Positions 6,832 through 15,953 of a stretch of 64,000 nucleotides of DNA are shown here, piece by piece. The position numbers and the translations under genes are program-made. This DNA comes from a virus. Below the pieces are notes generated by a model, which searched no databases, was not told the origin of the DNA, and worked only from the letters and a program-made list of their open reading frames with translations. The stretch spans positions 1 through 64,000 of IMG/VR virus record IMGVR_UViG_3300026488_000011; one strand, given 5' to 3'. Numbering within the stretch: position 1 is the first letter of the stretch; every line of letters starts with the position of its first letter.

Positions 6832-8343
6832 TTATATAGGTTTTTTATAGTTTAAGACTCTAAAGTTTTTACCTTGGTCTTGGAAGTACTTTAGACGATT
6901 TTTATCGTACTTTCTATGTTGTTTTATATCAGGAGTCCATACATAGACAAAGAGTACATCTTTGTCTTTTAAATCCCTTAATCTACCTATGGTTTGCTTA
7001 TTAGCATTAGGAGAGTCTATAGCTACGGTTTGGATTACAGTAGTGAGATTAGGAATGTCTACTGCAGTACCTGAGCTGAGTATAGTGGACACTATAATGT
7101 CTGAATCCATTAGTACGTTGTAATCTTCTTCGGCGTTGTATTTTTCTATCTTTAGAGTCTTATCATCGATGGTGTTTCTTAGATGATCTCTGATAGTTTT
7201 ACACATGTTTACCGTACCTGCAAATATCAGACACTTATCTCCGGGAGATCTCCTTTTGAGATAGAATTCTTTAGTAAGGAGTTCTATCATTTTTAGATAG
7301 TTTTCTAACATATCAGAGTTTCTAAATAGGGAGTTTTCATACTCAGCCTGGCTATATCCAAATCCTTTATCATATCTCACTCTCTTTGGATTAGAGAGAT
7401 AATATTTTACAGATAGTACATTTATATACCTGTTTACGTTTTCTTCTCTGAGACGCTTCTCAGAGGGGAATATGAGTTCATACATTCTTCTAGTCCTACC
7501 GTCCCTGGCTTCTAGGGTAGCAGTGAGGCCTATAAACTTTCCTACGTTTATAAAGAGCATAGATCTTACTACGTTGTGAAACTCTTGATGAGATTCATCG
7601 TTTATCAATAATCCAAAATCCAGTGTCTCTGCCAAAAGATGAGGACCTACCGGATATGTAAAAGTTTCGTCTATGTTTAACCATTCCTTTATATAGTTAT
7701 TCATAGTGGAGAGTGAGAAGATATAACATTTTATACTATCTCTCTCTTCATCACTGTACGAGAGTAGTTTTCTAAGACTATCTCCTCCTTGGACTACATA
7801 AATTTCTTCTTTCTTAACATCGGTAAGAGTGGTGATGTCAGAAATCCACTTGTCTATATAAGTAGGCAATATCAAAATAGCAAATCTCTTTTTTAATCTA
7901 GTTGCTATTTCAGCAGCTATCACAGTCTTACCCCTACCTGGTTTTAAGTTAATTAGATTAATAGGATCATCACTGTTTATTACCTTTTCAATAATTTCTT
8001 TTTGATAATCCCTTAGCTCAAATTCATAGATTGTATTTATATCTATGTCCTTACCTTCGACAGGAGGTACTTCTTCAATGACTGGTTCTTCGCCTAGTCT
8101 GGTCCTTATTTCATAAAGGACTTCCCCGAATGCATTAATAGGATACCTCAAGACCTGATTTCTCCAATCTATTACGAAAAACTCTTTATCCTTTTCGATT
8201 TTTCTTTTCTTTGTTCTTCTGTCAAATTTACCATATTTGAAAGTAACTAAATCGTTATGTAGGAAAATCATTTTACTCAGCAGCTTATCAAACATTTCAC
8301 TAGCAACTGTTATAAATAGCTTATATTTTTTTACATTAATCAT
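6832..8343 (-). CDS. SF2 DNA helicase, UvsW-like
   Basis: Superfamily 2 helicase of 503 residues. Helicase motifs in order: Q-like LRDYQ (residue 111), Walker A KPGRGKT (134-140), motif Ia ILPT, motif II NDESH (248-252), motif III LTAT (273-276), and near residues 430-460 motif V SSGTAVDIPN and motif VI QTIGRLRD. An N-terminal part of about 100 residues precedes the ATPase, as in T4 UvsW-type enzymes. These proteins unwind branched DNA and drive recombination-dependent replication and fork repair. Start: ATG 8343 has AAAGGAG; the ATG at 8370 lacks one. It is monocistronic, with a perfect TATATTAC 40 bases upstream and a terminator downstream. The motif II variant DESH replaces DEAH or DEXH. 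Helicase assignment is firm; the exact role is inferred. Confidence 0.9.
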   Translation of the reverse strand: MINVKKYKLFITVASEMFDKLLSKMIFLHNDLVTFKYGKFDRRTKKRKIEKDKEFFVIDWRNQVLRYPINAFGEVLYEIRTRLGEEPVIEEVPPVEGKDIDINTIYEFELRDYQKEIIEKVINSDDPINLINLKPGRGKTVIAAEIATRLKKRFAILILPTYIDKWISDITTLTDVKKEEIYVVQGGDSLRKLLSYSDEERDSIKCYIFSLSTMNNYIKEWLNIDETFTYPVGPHLLAETLDFGLLINDESHQEFHNVVRSMLFINVGKFIGLTATLEARDGRTRRMYELIFPSEKRLREENVNRYINVLSVKYYLSNPKRVRYDKGFGYSQAEYENSLFRNSDMLENYLKMIELLTKEFYLKRRSPGDKCLIFAGTVNMCKTIRDHLRNTIDDKTLKIEKYNAEEDYNVLMDSDIIVSTILSSGTAVDIPNLTTVIQTVAIDSPNANKQTIGRLRDLKDKDVLFVYVWTPDIKQHRKYDKNRLKYFQDQGKNFRVLNYKKPI

Positions 8344-8382
8344 TTTTATCTCCTTTTTTTGTAGAGTCATTACGTCATATTA

Positions 8383-8390
8383 GTAATATA
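8383..8390 (-). promoter_or_regulatory. Promoter motif TATATTAC
   Basis: Perfect minus-strand TATATTAC 40 bases before the helicase start codon; matches the published phiKZ early-promoter core. Confidence 0.6.
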
Positions 8391-8406
8391 GGGATAAAAA
8401 TGACTG

Positions 8407-8432
8407 GGTATGAGGAGATCTCTCCTCATACC
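8407..8432 (-). terminator. Terminator hairpin
   Basis: Perfect inverted repeat of 12 bases per arm immediately after the 8433-8924 gene. Confidence 0.8.
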
Positions 8433-8924
8433 TTATCCTAACATTATTTGTCTAATGTTTCGTTGTTCCAGGCTACGTATTAAAGCATTTCTGCTTACAC
8501 CGAATAACCTACATAAGTTTCTGACATATGACTTCATGTTGTTGTTAAGCTCTCTTCTTTTGTCGTTTTCTGACAAGAGAGGATTGTTTTCTAACATTTG
8601 CAGTTTTCTCATATATCTACTGGTTAAACTTAATAGTATGGATAACTGGTTCTTTCTATCCATTACGTAATAGATATACATACCGTCTAGGATCAGTATG
8701 GTCCCTGAGATCGCATATGTAAGATACATACCGAGCTCTTTATCCAGGTAGTTCATCACGACTGGTAAGATCATCAACATTAATGCTAGTAACCCTACAC
8801 CTAACCAAAATTTAGTTTTGTATGTTTGTAAAGCTCTATCGGCTTCGTTCATGACGTAGTTTAAATAACCAATTACGTCATCGATGCCTTTATTCTTTAG
8901 GAACTCCTCTAATCTAGTTTTCAT
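8433..8924 (-). CDS. Small two-TM membrane protein
   Basis: 163 residues with two membrane segments, about residues 40-60 (FWLGVGLLALMLMILPVVM) and 67-88 (MYLTYAISGTILILDGMYIY), separated by a short loop. Both ends are charged and probably cytoplasmic; the C-terminal 70 residues are basic and helical. ATG 8924 overlaps the stop of the preceding gene (ATGA), so the two are coupled. Layout is similar to the neighbouring gene product although sequence identity is low. Possible roles are holin-like, superinfection exclusion or membrane remodelling; none is shown. Confidence 0.7.
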   Translation of the reverse strand: MKTRLEEFLKNKGIDDVIGYLNYVMNEADRALQTYKTKFWLGVGLLALMLMILPVVMNYLDKELGMYLTYAISGTILILDGMYIYYVMDRKNQLSILLSLTSRYMRKLQMLENNPLLSENDKRRELNNNMKSYVRNLCRLFGVSRNALIRSLEQRNIRQIMLG

Positions 8925-9310
8925 TTCTCATCCTTCAGTAGGTCGTAGTATTGTCTCTCTTTTATAAACTTAGAGAACTTGTTAAAATGTACTCTAATGT
9001 AACCAGAGAGTCTTTTAAGACCATCGTCTCTTTCTTCGTCAGTTTCAGCATAGTCAAGTTCGTTCACTATGTTTTCTAAGGTATTCAACCTTTGCATTTT
9101 GTCTACCCTGTCATAAGTAATAATAGTGTAGGTTACAAACAAAATACCTACCATAGGCATAATTGACAAAATATCGTAACCAGTAATGTATATCATGTAA
9201 CCAGTAATTAAACTAAATCCAAAAGACATAAGTAGTATCGTAGCAAACGTCTGTCTTTTACCATTACGTATTTCTTTTTTCAAGTTTTCATTGTCTACAC
9301 AGTCTTTCAT
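8921..9310 (-). CDS. Small two-TM membrane protein
   Basis: 129 residues with two predicted membrane segments (about 22-42, TILLMSFGFSLITGYMIYI, and 46-66, ILSIMPMVGILFVTYTIITY), short N-terminus and a charged helical C-terminus. Start ATG 9310 behind CGGAGGA. First gene of a two-gene unit with another two-TM protein, suggesting a membrane pair that works together. Function unknown. Confidence 0.7.
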   Translation of the reverse strand: MKDCVDNENLKKEIRNGKRQTFATILLMSFGFSLITGYMIYITGYDILSIMPMVGILFVTYTIITYDRVDKMQRLNTLENIVNELDYAETDEERDDGLKRLSGYIRVHFNKFSKFIKERQYYDLLKDEK

Positions 9311-9330
9311 CCTATCCTCCGTTCTACCAC

Positions 9331-9352
9331 CAATAATGATTTATATAAATCA
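9331..9352 (-). promoter_or_regulatory. Possible promoter
   Basis: Palindromic AT-rich GATTTATATAAATCATTATT about 20-40 bases upstream of ATG 9310; only loosely like TATATTAC. Confidence 0.3.
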
Positions 9353-9374
9353 TGGAAAAATAAAAAGATAGGGG

Positions 9375-9400
9375 AGAGTAGGTTAATCCTTACCTACTCT
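9375..9400 (-). terminator. Terminator hairpin of RNA polymerase operon
   Basis: 8-bp perfect stem overlapping the stop codon region of the beta-prime-like gene, with A-rich left flank (U-rich in the minus transcript). Confidence 0.7.
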
Positions 9401-11401
9401 CTCTAAAACTTCATTCGGTCTAAATAGTACATCAAGAGGATGATCTGGTTTATCCTTGTCTTTATGAGAGACAGGATCCAGAATTTTATTAGTCAGAGCA
9501 TCCCAGTCGTAACTACCTCCTATACTCCTAAAGTCAATAGCAGGCTTAATACCTACCACATCGTCATAAGGACTATTTCTGCCTATGTCATAATTATCGT
9601 TGGTAATATCATAGGCAGTGAATCCATAGACGATAGTTTCCAGGAGAGCTATGTTAATGTCTAGCTTTTTGTTAACTAGTTCAAACAGTTTACCTACCAA
9701 TACATCAGGAGTAAACTCTGATCTAATTCTACCGTTTTGTTTATAATACTTTCTCTTCTTGATAATATTTTTGAATTCTTTACTCAATGCAGCAAAATCG
9801 AATTCTACCTTTTCATATTGGATTATAGGATACTTACTATCCCAATCCGATAAATCTATTTCATAGTTATCAAATTCGTCTATCTGATAACCATTCTTTA
9901 TCACATAGTCCCAGAAATAAGTAGTGAAGTAACCGAATCTATTACCAGATTTTAACTTCACAACATCGTAGTTAGGAATCTTCCCTGTTTCCTCGATTAC
10001 TACTTCATATAGCCTACTAGCTTTTCTGAGGTTTACTTTTAGAACATCTTTTGTGTCTATAACGGATTTAAGTCCAAATGCTTGTTCTTGCGGGACATGT
10101 AATTTTATCTTCTTAGTCTTCTTATTCAACCATTTGGAATAGAAGAACAGTTTGTTTTTATCCTTGACCATAAAATACTTCTTAGCTGTATCGTCTAGTT
10201 CCACAGTACCGCTACTAGCAGATTTAGTTAAGTGCTTGGTACTGATGATACTTTGCGAAATAGGCTTGGTGGTATTAGTGGTGGTAATATGGCCCAGATT
10301 TTGATGTTTAAAGATGTTATAAGCTAATTCTCCAAAACATTTACTACATACTTTTTTCTTATCTCTTAGATTACATCCTAGTACAGTACGTAGTTTGATA
10401 TGTTTACCTTCTAAGTGTGTAGAATCTTTAGTGATGAGTTTCTCCTCGCCAGTTTCTTCATCTAGATACCATTTACCTACAAGGTTTCTGAGATCTCCTT
10501 TATAGATCTCTTTTCCTGTAATAGGATCTATTTTTCTAGGCTCTACAAAGAAATCCATATAGTTCTTACTACCGCAGTCACCAAACTCTAGTCTTTCTAT
10601 AATCATTGTTACTAATTGTAATTCTCTAGCCATGTATTCAGAATCTTGGATAGCTTTACTGGATAAATAGAGAGCTTTAGCACCAGCTCTACTCTCAATT
10701 GCTAACTCATATATATTTTTACATCCCAGAGTAAATGAGTTAGTCATAGGTAGAGCGAATATTTTACTGTTAATCTCAGTAAGAAACCCTCTACTACCAA
10801 ATAGCTGCTGTATTTGAGAAATACTAATCATCTTACTCAGATAGATTAGTTTAATAATGCTGTCATCTGGGGCTTCTTTAATCACATCATCAAGAGTTTT
10901 ATATGTGTTTTCTATTTTCTCTTGTGTAGGTGTATTATTTACTTCTACTATAGAGCGTAATAACTTCTCATTCATTTGGATTTCTAACACGTCAGGGATT
11001 TCGATCCCTACCACGTAATTACCTAATAGTTTGGAAAGCTTTTTAGCAATCATGTTTACAGATTCATACATTCCTTTCAGTATGTGCTCTAGCAGATCAT
11101 TATCATTATTCGGATAGATGTACTTTTCTTTAAACTTTCTGACAATAGCAGTATATAGACCGGTATACGTACCGCTGTTGAAATATCCGGATTCGTAGAA
11201 GTTAGATAACCATAGATCACTAGTTAACTCGATAGGAGGAAGGTCTTTTATAAAATCCATAAGAAACCTGTAAAGTATTATCTCTTTCCAGTTTGCTTCA
11301 ATTTCCACACCATCTTCAAATACTAATGTCAGGTCGGCACGTAGATCTAGTATTTCATCTAGATCTACTTTAAAAAGATTTCTTACTGGTAGTTTAGCCA
11401 T
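9383..11401 (-). CDS. RNA polymerase beta-prime subunit, C-terminal part
   Basis: 672 residues aligned by eye with the C-terminal half of bacterial RpoC. Residues 198-230 (QQLFGSRGFLTEINSKIFAL onward) match the segment before the bridge helix; 235-262 match the bridge helix (ARxGAKxLxxxSxxAxxxxYMARxL pattern); Cys276, Cys343, Cys352 and Cys355 (GDCGS, LGCN, VCSKCFG) are the zinc site in the standard order; 368-394 (GHITTTNTTKPISQSIIS) correspond to the trigger-loop region. It lacks the N-terminal part with NADFDGD, which must be another gene outside the window. Start ATG 11401 behind AAGGAGG overlaps the beta gene by 8 bases. Known: phiKZ-like and AR9-like phages encode such split polymerases. 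Inference: one subunit of a phage multi-subunit RNA polymerase, virion-packaged or early-expressed. Confidence 0.92.
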   Translation of the reverse strand: MAKLPVRNLFKVDLDEILDLRADLTLVFEDGVEIEANWKEIILYRFLMDFIKDLPPIELTSDLWLSNFYESGYFNSGTYTGLYTAIVRKFKEKYIYPNNDNDLLEHILKGMYESVNMIAKKLSKLLGNYVVGIEIPDVLEIQMNEKLLRSIVEVNNTPTQEKIENTYKTLDDVIKEAPDDSIIKLIYLSKMISISQIQQLFGSRGFLTEINSKIFALPMTNSFTLGCKNIYELAIESRAGAKALYLSSKAIQDSEYMARELQLVTMIIERLEFGDCGSKNYMDFFVEPRKIDPITGKEIYKGDLRNLVGKWYLDEETGEEKLITKDSTHLEGKHIKLRTVLGCNLRDKKKVCSKCFGELAYNIFKHQNLGHITTTNTTKPISQSIISTKHLTKSASSGTVELDDTAKKYFMVKDKNKLFFYSKWLNKKTKKIKLHVPQEQAFGLKSVIDTKDVLKVNLRKASRLYEVVIEETGKIPNYDVVKLKSGNRFGYFTTYFWDYVIKNGYQIDEFDNYEIDLSDWDSKYPIIQYEKVEFDFAALSKEFKNIIKKRKYYKQNGRIRSEFTPDVLVGKLFELVNKKLDINIALLETIVYGFTAYDITNDNYDIGRNSPYDDVVGIKPAIDFRSIGGSYDWDALTNKILDPVSHKDKDKPDHPLDVLFRPNEVLERVGKD

Positions 11402-13634
11402 TTCTTGTACCTCCTTCTTCGTCTTCGTCAGTTTCTACTTTCTTAATATCCAATGTTTCGTTTACCTTCTCCGTAGGTTCGTGATAGCGATGGTTATCGT
11501 CTACATATTTGAAATCTAACCCTATGCTCTTGAACAATGTTTCTAGATTCTCTAACGCTCTATCTGTTCCATATGGATGTTCATTTCTATCTACCACATC
11601 GTCGATGTTAGTAGGTTTTTCACTTTTTAGGATGTTTTTGTAGACACGAGTGTGGGTCTCTATGGATGCACCTCTATCTTTTAATTCTGCTAAGAACTCT
11701 CTTCCTCCATACGAAGCATATAACCTACCCTCGGTCTCTCCTACAGTCCTTACCGGAGAATTTCTCCATGGTAATCTATATCTGTCATTCTTACTAACAC
11801 CAATAGGTAATCCGAAATGATTCACTTTTGCAGAAGATACACTTAGCACAGAATCAGCAATTTTGTTTAATAGTAACATGTGCATAGGCGCAATCATTAC
11901 AGGCTTTTTAGTCCTATATTTTACTCCGTTTTCTACAAACTCTACAGGACCATAGTTTGGTTTAAATTTACTACTCTCGATGTCTAGTACAATTTCCCAG
12001 GCTTCTTTATCTTTTTCAGAGTTATAGTGGATATAAAACTCTTCTTCCACTATCTCCTCTATAGTAGATAACATGTCTTCTATTTGAGAATGTTCTAATG
12101 CGCTTTTGAATATTTCATACTGCTCTGTTCCAAACAACTCTAGGAACGGTAATACTATTTCTCTCCATAATTCTACTACATCATCATCGGACATCCTTCT
12201 AACATCCTCATGAGTTATTTCATCTTTACCTACTTTACCTTTAATAAAATCCACTACCATTCTTTTTGCCTTACGGCTAGCAGCTCCGAAATATCTTTCA
12301 TAGAGAGTACCGATATTTAACCTAGAAATAATAGAACTAGGATCCATTATTACGTCTGCTACTTCGCCAGTGACTGGATCTCTAGGCATTTCACTTCTAG
12401 GTCTTACTTGGACTATTACACCCTTACCACCATGCATAGTGGTAAGCTTAAAACCAATAGTAGGTGTGACTGTATACTCAATATCAAACTCTGCTCTGTA
12501 AAGATCTATTTCTTCTTTACGATAAGCCTTCTTTATTTTCTTTTCGTTTAACAGACTGAGAGACTCTACCACTCTCCTAGTGAATTCTGGAGACACTATA
12601 AGATCTTCTCCGGTTAATTGCTTATGTCTCTTGTTAAGTTCGTTATAAACATCTACAATAGCTCTGTGATAACTCAATAGAGCTTCTTTATATTTCTCTA
12701 ACTGGACATCAGTCCCCTTTGGTAGTGTTTTCCTTTTTGTATTTTTCAATACTTTTATATCCACTACTTTACCGCCTTCTCCTCTAGTATAGAGAACATT
12801 ATCAAACATTGGATTAAAAGTCCTGCTATCAGATACTGAAGTAAGACCAGGTATCAGCGAGATTGGTGTTTTTCTAGCAGCTAACACTGCGGATGTACTG
12901 TTTATTTCTTCTCCTATTTCTGGAAAGACTTTATAGTTATTATCGTCTCCATAGATATTCAACAGCACTACTTCATCACTGATATTAGCTGCTCTATGTT
13001 CATAAAGGTTGAACTTTAGCTCTTCTAGTATTTCTTCGCTGACAATAAAACCATCCTCAGCTACACCATCTAACGTCATAAAGGCTACGTTGATATTTTT
13101 ACCAAACCCGTAGCTACCATCCTCTCTTAACGTAGGAGGTCTGGCTACTATTTTACCGGCTGGTATCATATCACCGCTAAACAGGTTTTGTAAATATTCT
13201 TCATCCCTTATATATTTAAAACCGAAATAAGGATGGTTTCTTATAAAATAAGGCACCTCCATGACATCTATTACATTTGTTTCTAAATCTCTATACACAA
13301 TTAAATATTCTACTGGGTTAGGGGTAATCCCGTGATGATATCTTTGAATCACAGTGATTACTTCACTGTCGTTCTCGAATTTCTTGGTAATAGCGTGTTC
13401 GCCGAATTCCTCTTCAAACCCAGTATAGATTATCTTTTTATCAGGTTTTATTAGTGTTAACACCTGGGCTACATGCGAACTCATCATTAATCCTCTTGGA
13501 GAGGAGTTATGTTTAATGAACGGATTGAGTACAGCTGTACCCAATAGTTCTGCTTTTATTTTAAGTTTTGAATTTGTTTCTTTGAATTCTGGTAATAATG
13601 CTTTTATAGTGTCGTTTATTTTTAGATTAGACAC
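11394..13634 (-). CDS. RNA polymerase beta subunit, C-terminal part
   Basis: 746 residues corresponding to the C-terminal half or more of RpoB. Residues 37-56 (NPFIKHNSSPRGLMMSSHVA) match the conserved IPFLEHDDANRALMGSNMQ region; 183-201 (VAFMTLDGVAEDGFIVSEE) match the segment with the Glu-Asp pair near the active site; 400-450 (HGGKGVIVQ, then SRLNIGTLYERYFG) match the HGNKGVISK block with its active-site lysine and the following PSRMNIGQ motif; about 645-670 correspond to the C-terminal clamp segment. The N-terminal lobes are missing. GTG start at 13634 behind AAAGGAGG. Gene order beta then beta-prime is as in bacterial rpoBC. TATATTAT lies 45 bases upstream. It should pair with the adjacent beta-prime part and with N-terminal parts encoded elsewhere. 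Confidence 0.9.
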   Translation of the reverse strand: MSNLKINDTIKALLPEFKETNSKLKIKAELLGTAVLNPFIKHNSSPRGLMMSSHVAQVLTLIKPDKKIIYTGFEEEFGEHAITKKFENDSEVITVIQRYHHGITPNPVEYLIVYRDLETNVIDVMEVPYFIRNHPYFGFKYIRDEEYLQNLFSGDMIPAGKIVARPPTLREDGSYGFGKNINVAFMTLDGVAEDGFIVSEEILEELKFNLYEHRAANISDEVVLLNIYGDDNNYKVFPEIGEEINSTSAVLAARKTPISLIPGLTSVSDSRTFNPMFDNVLYTRGEGGKVVDIKVLKNTKRKTLPKGTDVQLEKYKEALLSYHRAIVDVYNELNKRHKQLTGEDLIVSPEFTRRVVESLSLLNEKKIKKAYRKEEIDLYRAEFDIEYTVTPTIGFKLTTMHGGKGVIVQVRPRSEMPRDPVTGEVADVIMDPSSIISRLNIGTLYERYFGAASRKAKRMVVDFIKGKVGKDEITHEDVRRMSDDDVVELWREIVLPFLELFGTEQYEIFKSALEHSQIEDMLSTIEEIVEEEFYIHYNSEKDKEAWEIVLDIESSKFKPNYGPVEFVENGVKYRTKKPVMIAPMHMLLLNKIADSVLSVSSAKVNHFGLPIGVSKNDRYRLPWRNSPVRTVGETEGRLYASYGGREFLAELKDRGASIETHTRVYKNILKSEKPTNIDDVVDRNEHPYGTDRALENLETLFKSIGLDFKYVDDNHRYHEPTEKVNETLDIKKVETDEDEEGGTRNG

Positions 13635-13678
13635 GCTACCTCCTTTGTTTAGTTATTTTCAGATACGAGACCATATAA

Positions 13679-13686
13679 ATAATATA
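13679..13686 (-). promoter_or_regulatory. Promoter motif TATATTAT
   Basis: Minus-strand TATATTAT 45 bases before GTG 13634, one mismatch from TATATTAC. It lies in the divergent spacer before the plus-strand gene at 13738. Confidence 0.5.
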
Positions 13687-13737
13687 TAGATAAAAAAATG
13701 TTTGATCTATACCAATGATTAGGAGAAAGGTAGAAAA

Positions 13738-14319
13738 ATGACCTTAGGAATTGATACAATGATTTCACTAGTAGTACTCTTAGCTACTGGTATTTTGGGT
13801 TTTGCTAAAGTAAGGAATATGGCTTTAGACAATAGTACTAGAATATCTGATCTGGAAGAAGATCTGGATAGTGTTAGACAGTCTATATCCATTATAGTAA
13901 AAGAACAATTACAATTACTGGATGACAGAATCCAACACCAATTAAACAGCATTTTAGAGAGACTAGAGAAACTAGAAAAAAACTTAGTGAAGATAACAGA
14001 TAAATTAGAAATAGATTTTAAGAATAAAATGGAACTTATATCTACCGAGTTAAATTCTAAAGTAAATACAGTATTTGCAAAACTAGATGCGCATAAGGAC
14101 ACTATCTCAGATATTGATAAAAACTTAAACGGTATGAATACAAAACTTACTAGCTTAGACGAAGCTTTTAAACACATACAGTCTAACAGTGAAGTATTCC
14201 ACGAATATAAGGTAATTAAAGCGGAACTTACGCGTATCGTAAAAGAGATAGATGCAATAGAAGCTAGGATAGAAAGAATCTTATTTGAACTAATAAAAGA
14301 AGATAAGGATAAGAAATGA
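13738..14319 (+). CDS. Membrane-anchored coiled-coil protein
   Basis: 193 residues: an N-terminal hydrophobic segment (about 7-24, TMISLVVLLATGILGFAKV) with no clear cleavage site, then an almost continuous coiled coil (residues 32-185) rich in Glu, Lys, Leu and Ile. ATG follows AGGAGAAAGG. It overlaps the next gene by ATGA, so both are co-translated. This architecture fits an inner-membrane anchored spanin-like or scaffold-like protein, but no lipobox partner is seen. Function uncertain. Confidence 0.65.
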   Translation: MTLGIDTMISLVVLLATGILGFAKVRNMALDNSTRISDLEEDLDSVRQSISIIVKEQLQLLDDRIQHQLNSILERLEKLEKNLVKITDKLEIDFKNKMELISTELNSKVNTVFAKLDAHKDTISDIDKNLNGMNTKLTSLDEAFKHIQSNSEVFHEYKVIKAELTRIVKEIDAIEARIERILFELIKEDKDKK

Positions 14320-14666
14320 CCATAGATAAATTAATCACTCTTAAGACTAGAGAAATAAATCTAAATCCGGATTTGATTCAGTTATGGGATAAGATAGTGA
14401 ACTTGCCTGATGTGAAAGAAAATACTGTAGGTAAAATAATTAGTCCTGCCGTGGCTAACAGTTATATAGGGAATTTCTATGGTTTATTAGGAAACGAGCT
14501 AAACCTACCTGAAGATGCTTTTTATCCTACGCTCTTAGTAAATAATCTCAGAAACCCGGTAGACTATTCGGGTAGTGAAATTATTTACATAATTAGTCCT
14601 GATGTATTTGAAAAATATCACACACTGATAAAAGAAAAAATATCACTGGAGGAGTCTCTCCAGTGA
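14316..14666 (+). CDS. Hypothetical protein, 116 aa
   Basis: Not recognised. Starts at the ATGA overlap with the coiled-coil gene, so it is translationally coupled to it. Mixed alpha/beta composition, no membrane segment, with FYPTLLVNNLRNP and EIIYIISPDVFEKYHTL near the C-terminus. The stop lies within a bidirectional terminator. Confidence 0.65.
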   Translation: MTIDKLITLKTREINLNPDLIQLWDKIVNLPDVKENTVGKIISPAVANSYIGNFYGLLGNELNLPEDAFYPTLLVNNLRNPVDYSGSEIIYIISPDVFEKYHTLIKEKISLEESLQ

Positions 14667-14668
14667 TA
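14641..14668. terminator. Bidirectional terminator
   Basis: 10-11 bp inverted repeat between convergent genes ending at 14666 and 14675; contains the stop of the plus-strand gene. Confidence 0.8.
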
Positions 14669-14674
14669 TTAATT

Positions 14675-15940
14675 TTAGTATCCATATGGATAAGGATACA
14701 TTGGTTGTTGATAACCCTGTTGAGGGTAACCTTGTTGCTGAGGATATTGTGGTTGGTTATAGTTAGGGAATAGACTAGACTGATATCCTTGTTGACAACC
14801 TTGTTGCGGCATTTGTGAATATGCTTGTTGAGAATATTGTGGCGCCGCTGGTTGAACAGGTGGAGTTTGTTGTCTTAGCGCATTCACATACCAGTCATCG
14901 TCATTTTCTTCTTCAGTCGCGTTATGCACAGGTTGATTAGTTTCAGCACCTCCAACTATTTCTGGGCCAGCACTAGTTTCCGCTGATAACAGTAGATCAG
15001 ATTCACTAGGAATCATTTTTAGTTCTGGTCTAAGATCTTCTATTAAATTCTCTAGATCTTCTATTTTTACAGGAAGATCTTTAAGCTCTAACTCCTGTAG
15101 GTAATCTACATCATAGTCTGTTCTCTTTAAGATATTTATGACATCGTTTATTTTATTCTTAATAAACTCATAAAGCATCATTAATACATGGAACGCTGGA
15201 GAGGTATCGTTTTTACTACCAAACTGTATACCCTTCAATATTTCATCTTGACTCGCATCGAACGTATATTCGTGGAAAGATTTATACACGTGTTTGTCTT
15301 TGTTTCTCAGTTTCACGCCGTAAAGACTCTCGTCTTTTTTAAGCTTATCTAGCTTTTCATAAACTGGGAATGTCAGGACTCCGGTTCTGTTTTGTTTCTC
15401 TCCGTTAATCTCTCCTCCTCTTTTCAGAAACGTGTGTAAGAATAATTGATTTGTTTCTAATCCTACTATCTCCTTATAGATTTTATACCAGTTCTCAGTA
15501 GTTTTGTCGTCTACCATTTTCTTTATACCGGATGCTTTGTATTTGTTAATGATGCTGATTAATCTAATCAGGTCAGGGTCGTTTATCTCTTCATTCTTTT
15601 TATCCAGAATAGTAAACGCTACTTCGCCAGCACCAGCAAAACTATTATTGACATGTCTTTCAATAATCTCCTTTAGTCTTAAAAGAGATTTGTTCTCTCC
15701 TCTTAACGCGTTTTCTTCGAGAGGGTTAAACAGATGCATCACTAGCTGTGGTTTCCCATTCTCGTCCAGCTGAACGCAATTTCTTATATTCTCTCTAGTA
15801 GGGAGAACTAATGGCCTCCCGTCTATAGTAATAGGTAGTTTTCCTCTCTTTTTACTTCTGAGGAATATATTGCCCGCGTCATCTGTTTCCAGACCAAATA
15901 CTGCTAATAGATCTTTATAGAATTGTATTAGATTTTCCAT
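14675..15940 (-). CDS. Protein with Gln/Pro/Tyr-rich low-complexity tail
   Basis: 421 residues. Residues 1-290 form a mixed globular domain that I do not recognise, with FKSFHEYTFDASQDEILKG-like core segments. A charged linker (about 300-350) leads to a C-terminal tail of about 65 residues rich in Gln, Pro, Tyr and Gly, with YPQQQGYPQQGYQQPMYP. An almost identical repeat unit occurs in the separate 217-residue protein at 54984-55637. Such tails are usually disordered and may self-associate. Start ATG 15940 behind AAAAGGAGAG. It is co-directional with, and 13 bases after, the 487-residue virion-type gene, so they are probably one unit. Confidence 0.7.
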   Translation of the reverse strand: MENLIQFYKDLLAVFGLETDDAGNIFLRSKKRGKLPITIDGRPLVLPTRENIRNCVQLDENGKPQLVMHLFNPLEENALRGENKSLLRLKEIIERHVNNSFAGAGEVAFTILDKKNEEINDPDLIRLISIINKYKASGIKKMVDDKTTENWYKIYKEIVGLETNQLFLHTFLKRGGEINGEKQNRTGVLTFPVYEKLDKLKKDESLYGVKLRNKDKHVYKSFHEYTFDASQDEILKGIQFGSKNDTSPAFHVLMMLYEFIKNKINDVINILKRTDYDVDYLQELELKDLPVKIEDLENLIEDLRPELKMIPSESDLLLSAETSAGPEIVGGAETNQPVHNATEEENDDDWYVNALRQQTPPVQPAAPQYSQQAYSQMPQQGCQQGYQSSLFPNYNQPQYPQQQGYPQQGYQQPMYPYPYGY

Positions 15941-15953
15941 TTTTTCTCTCCTT

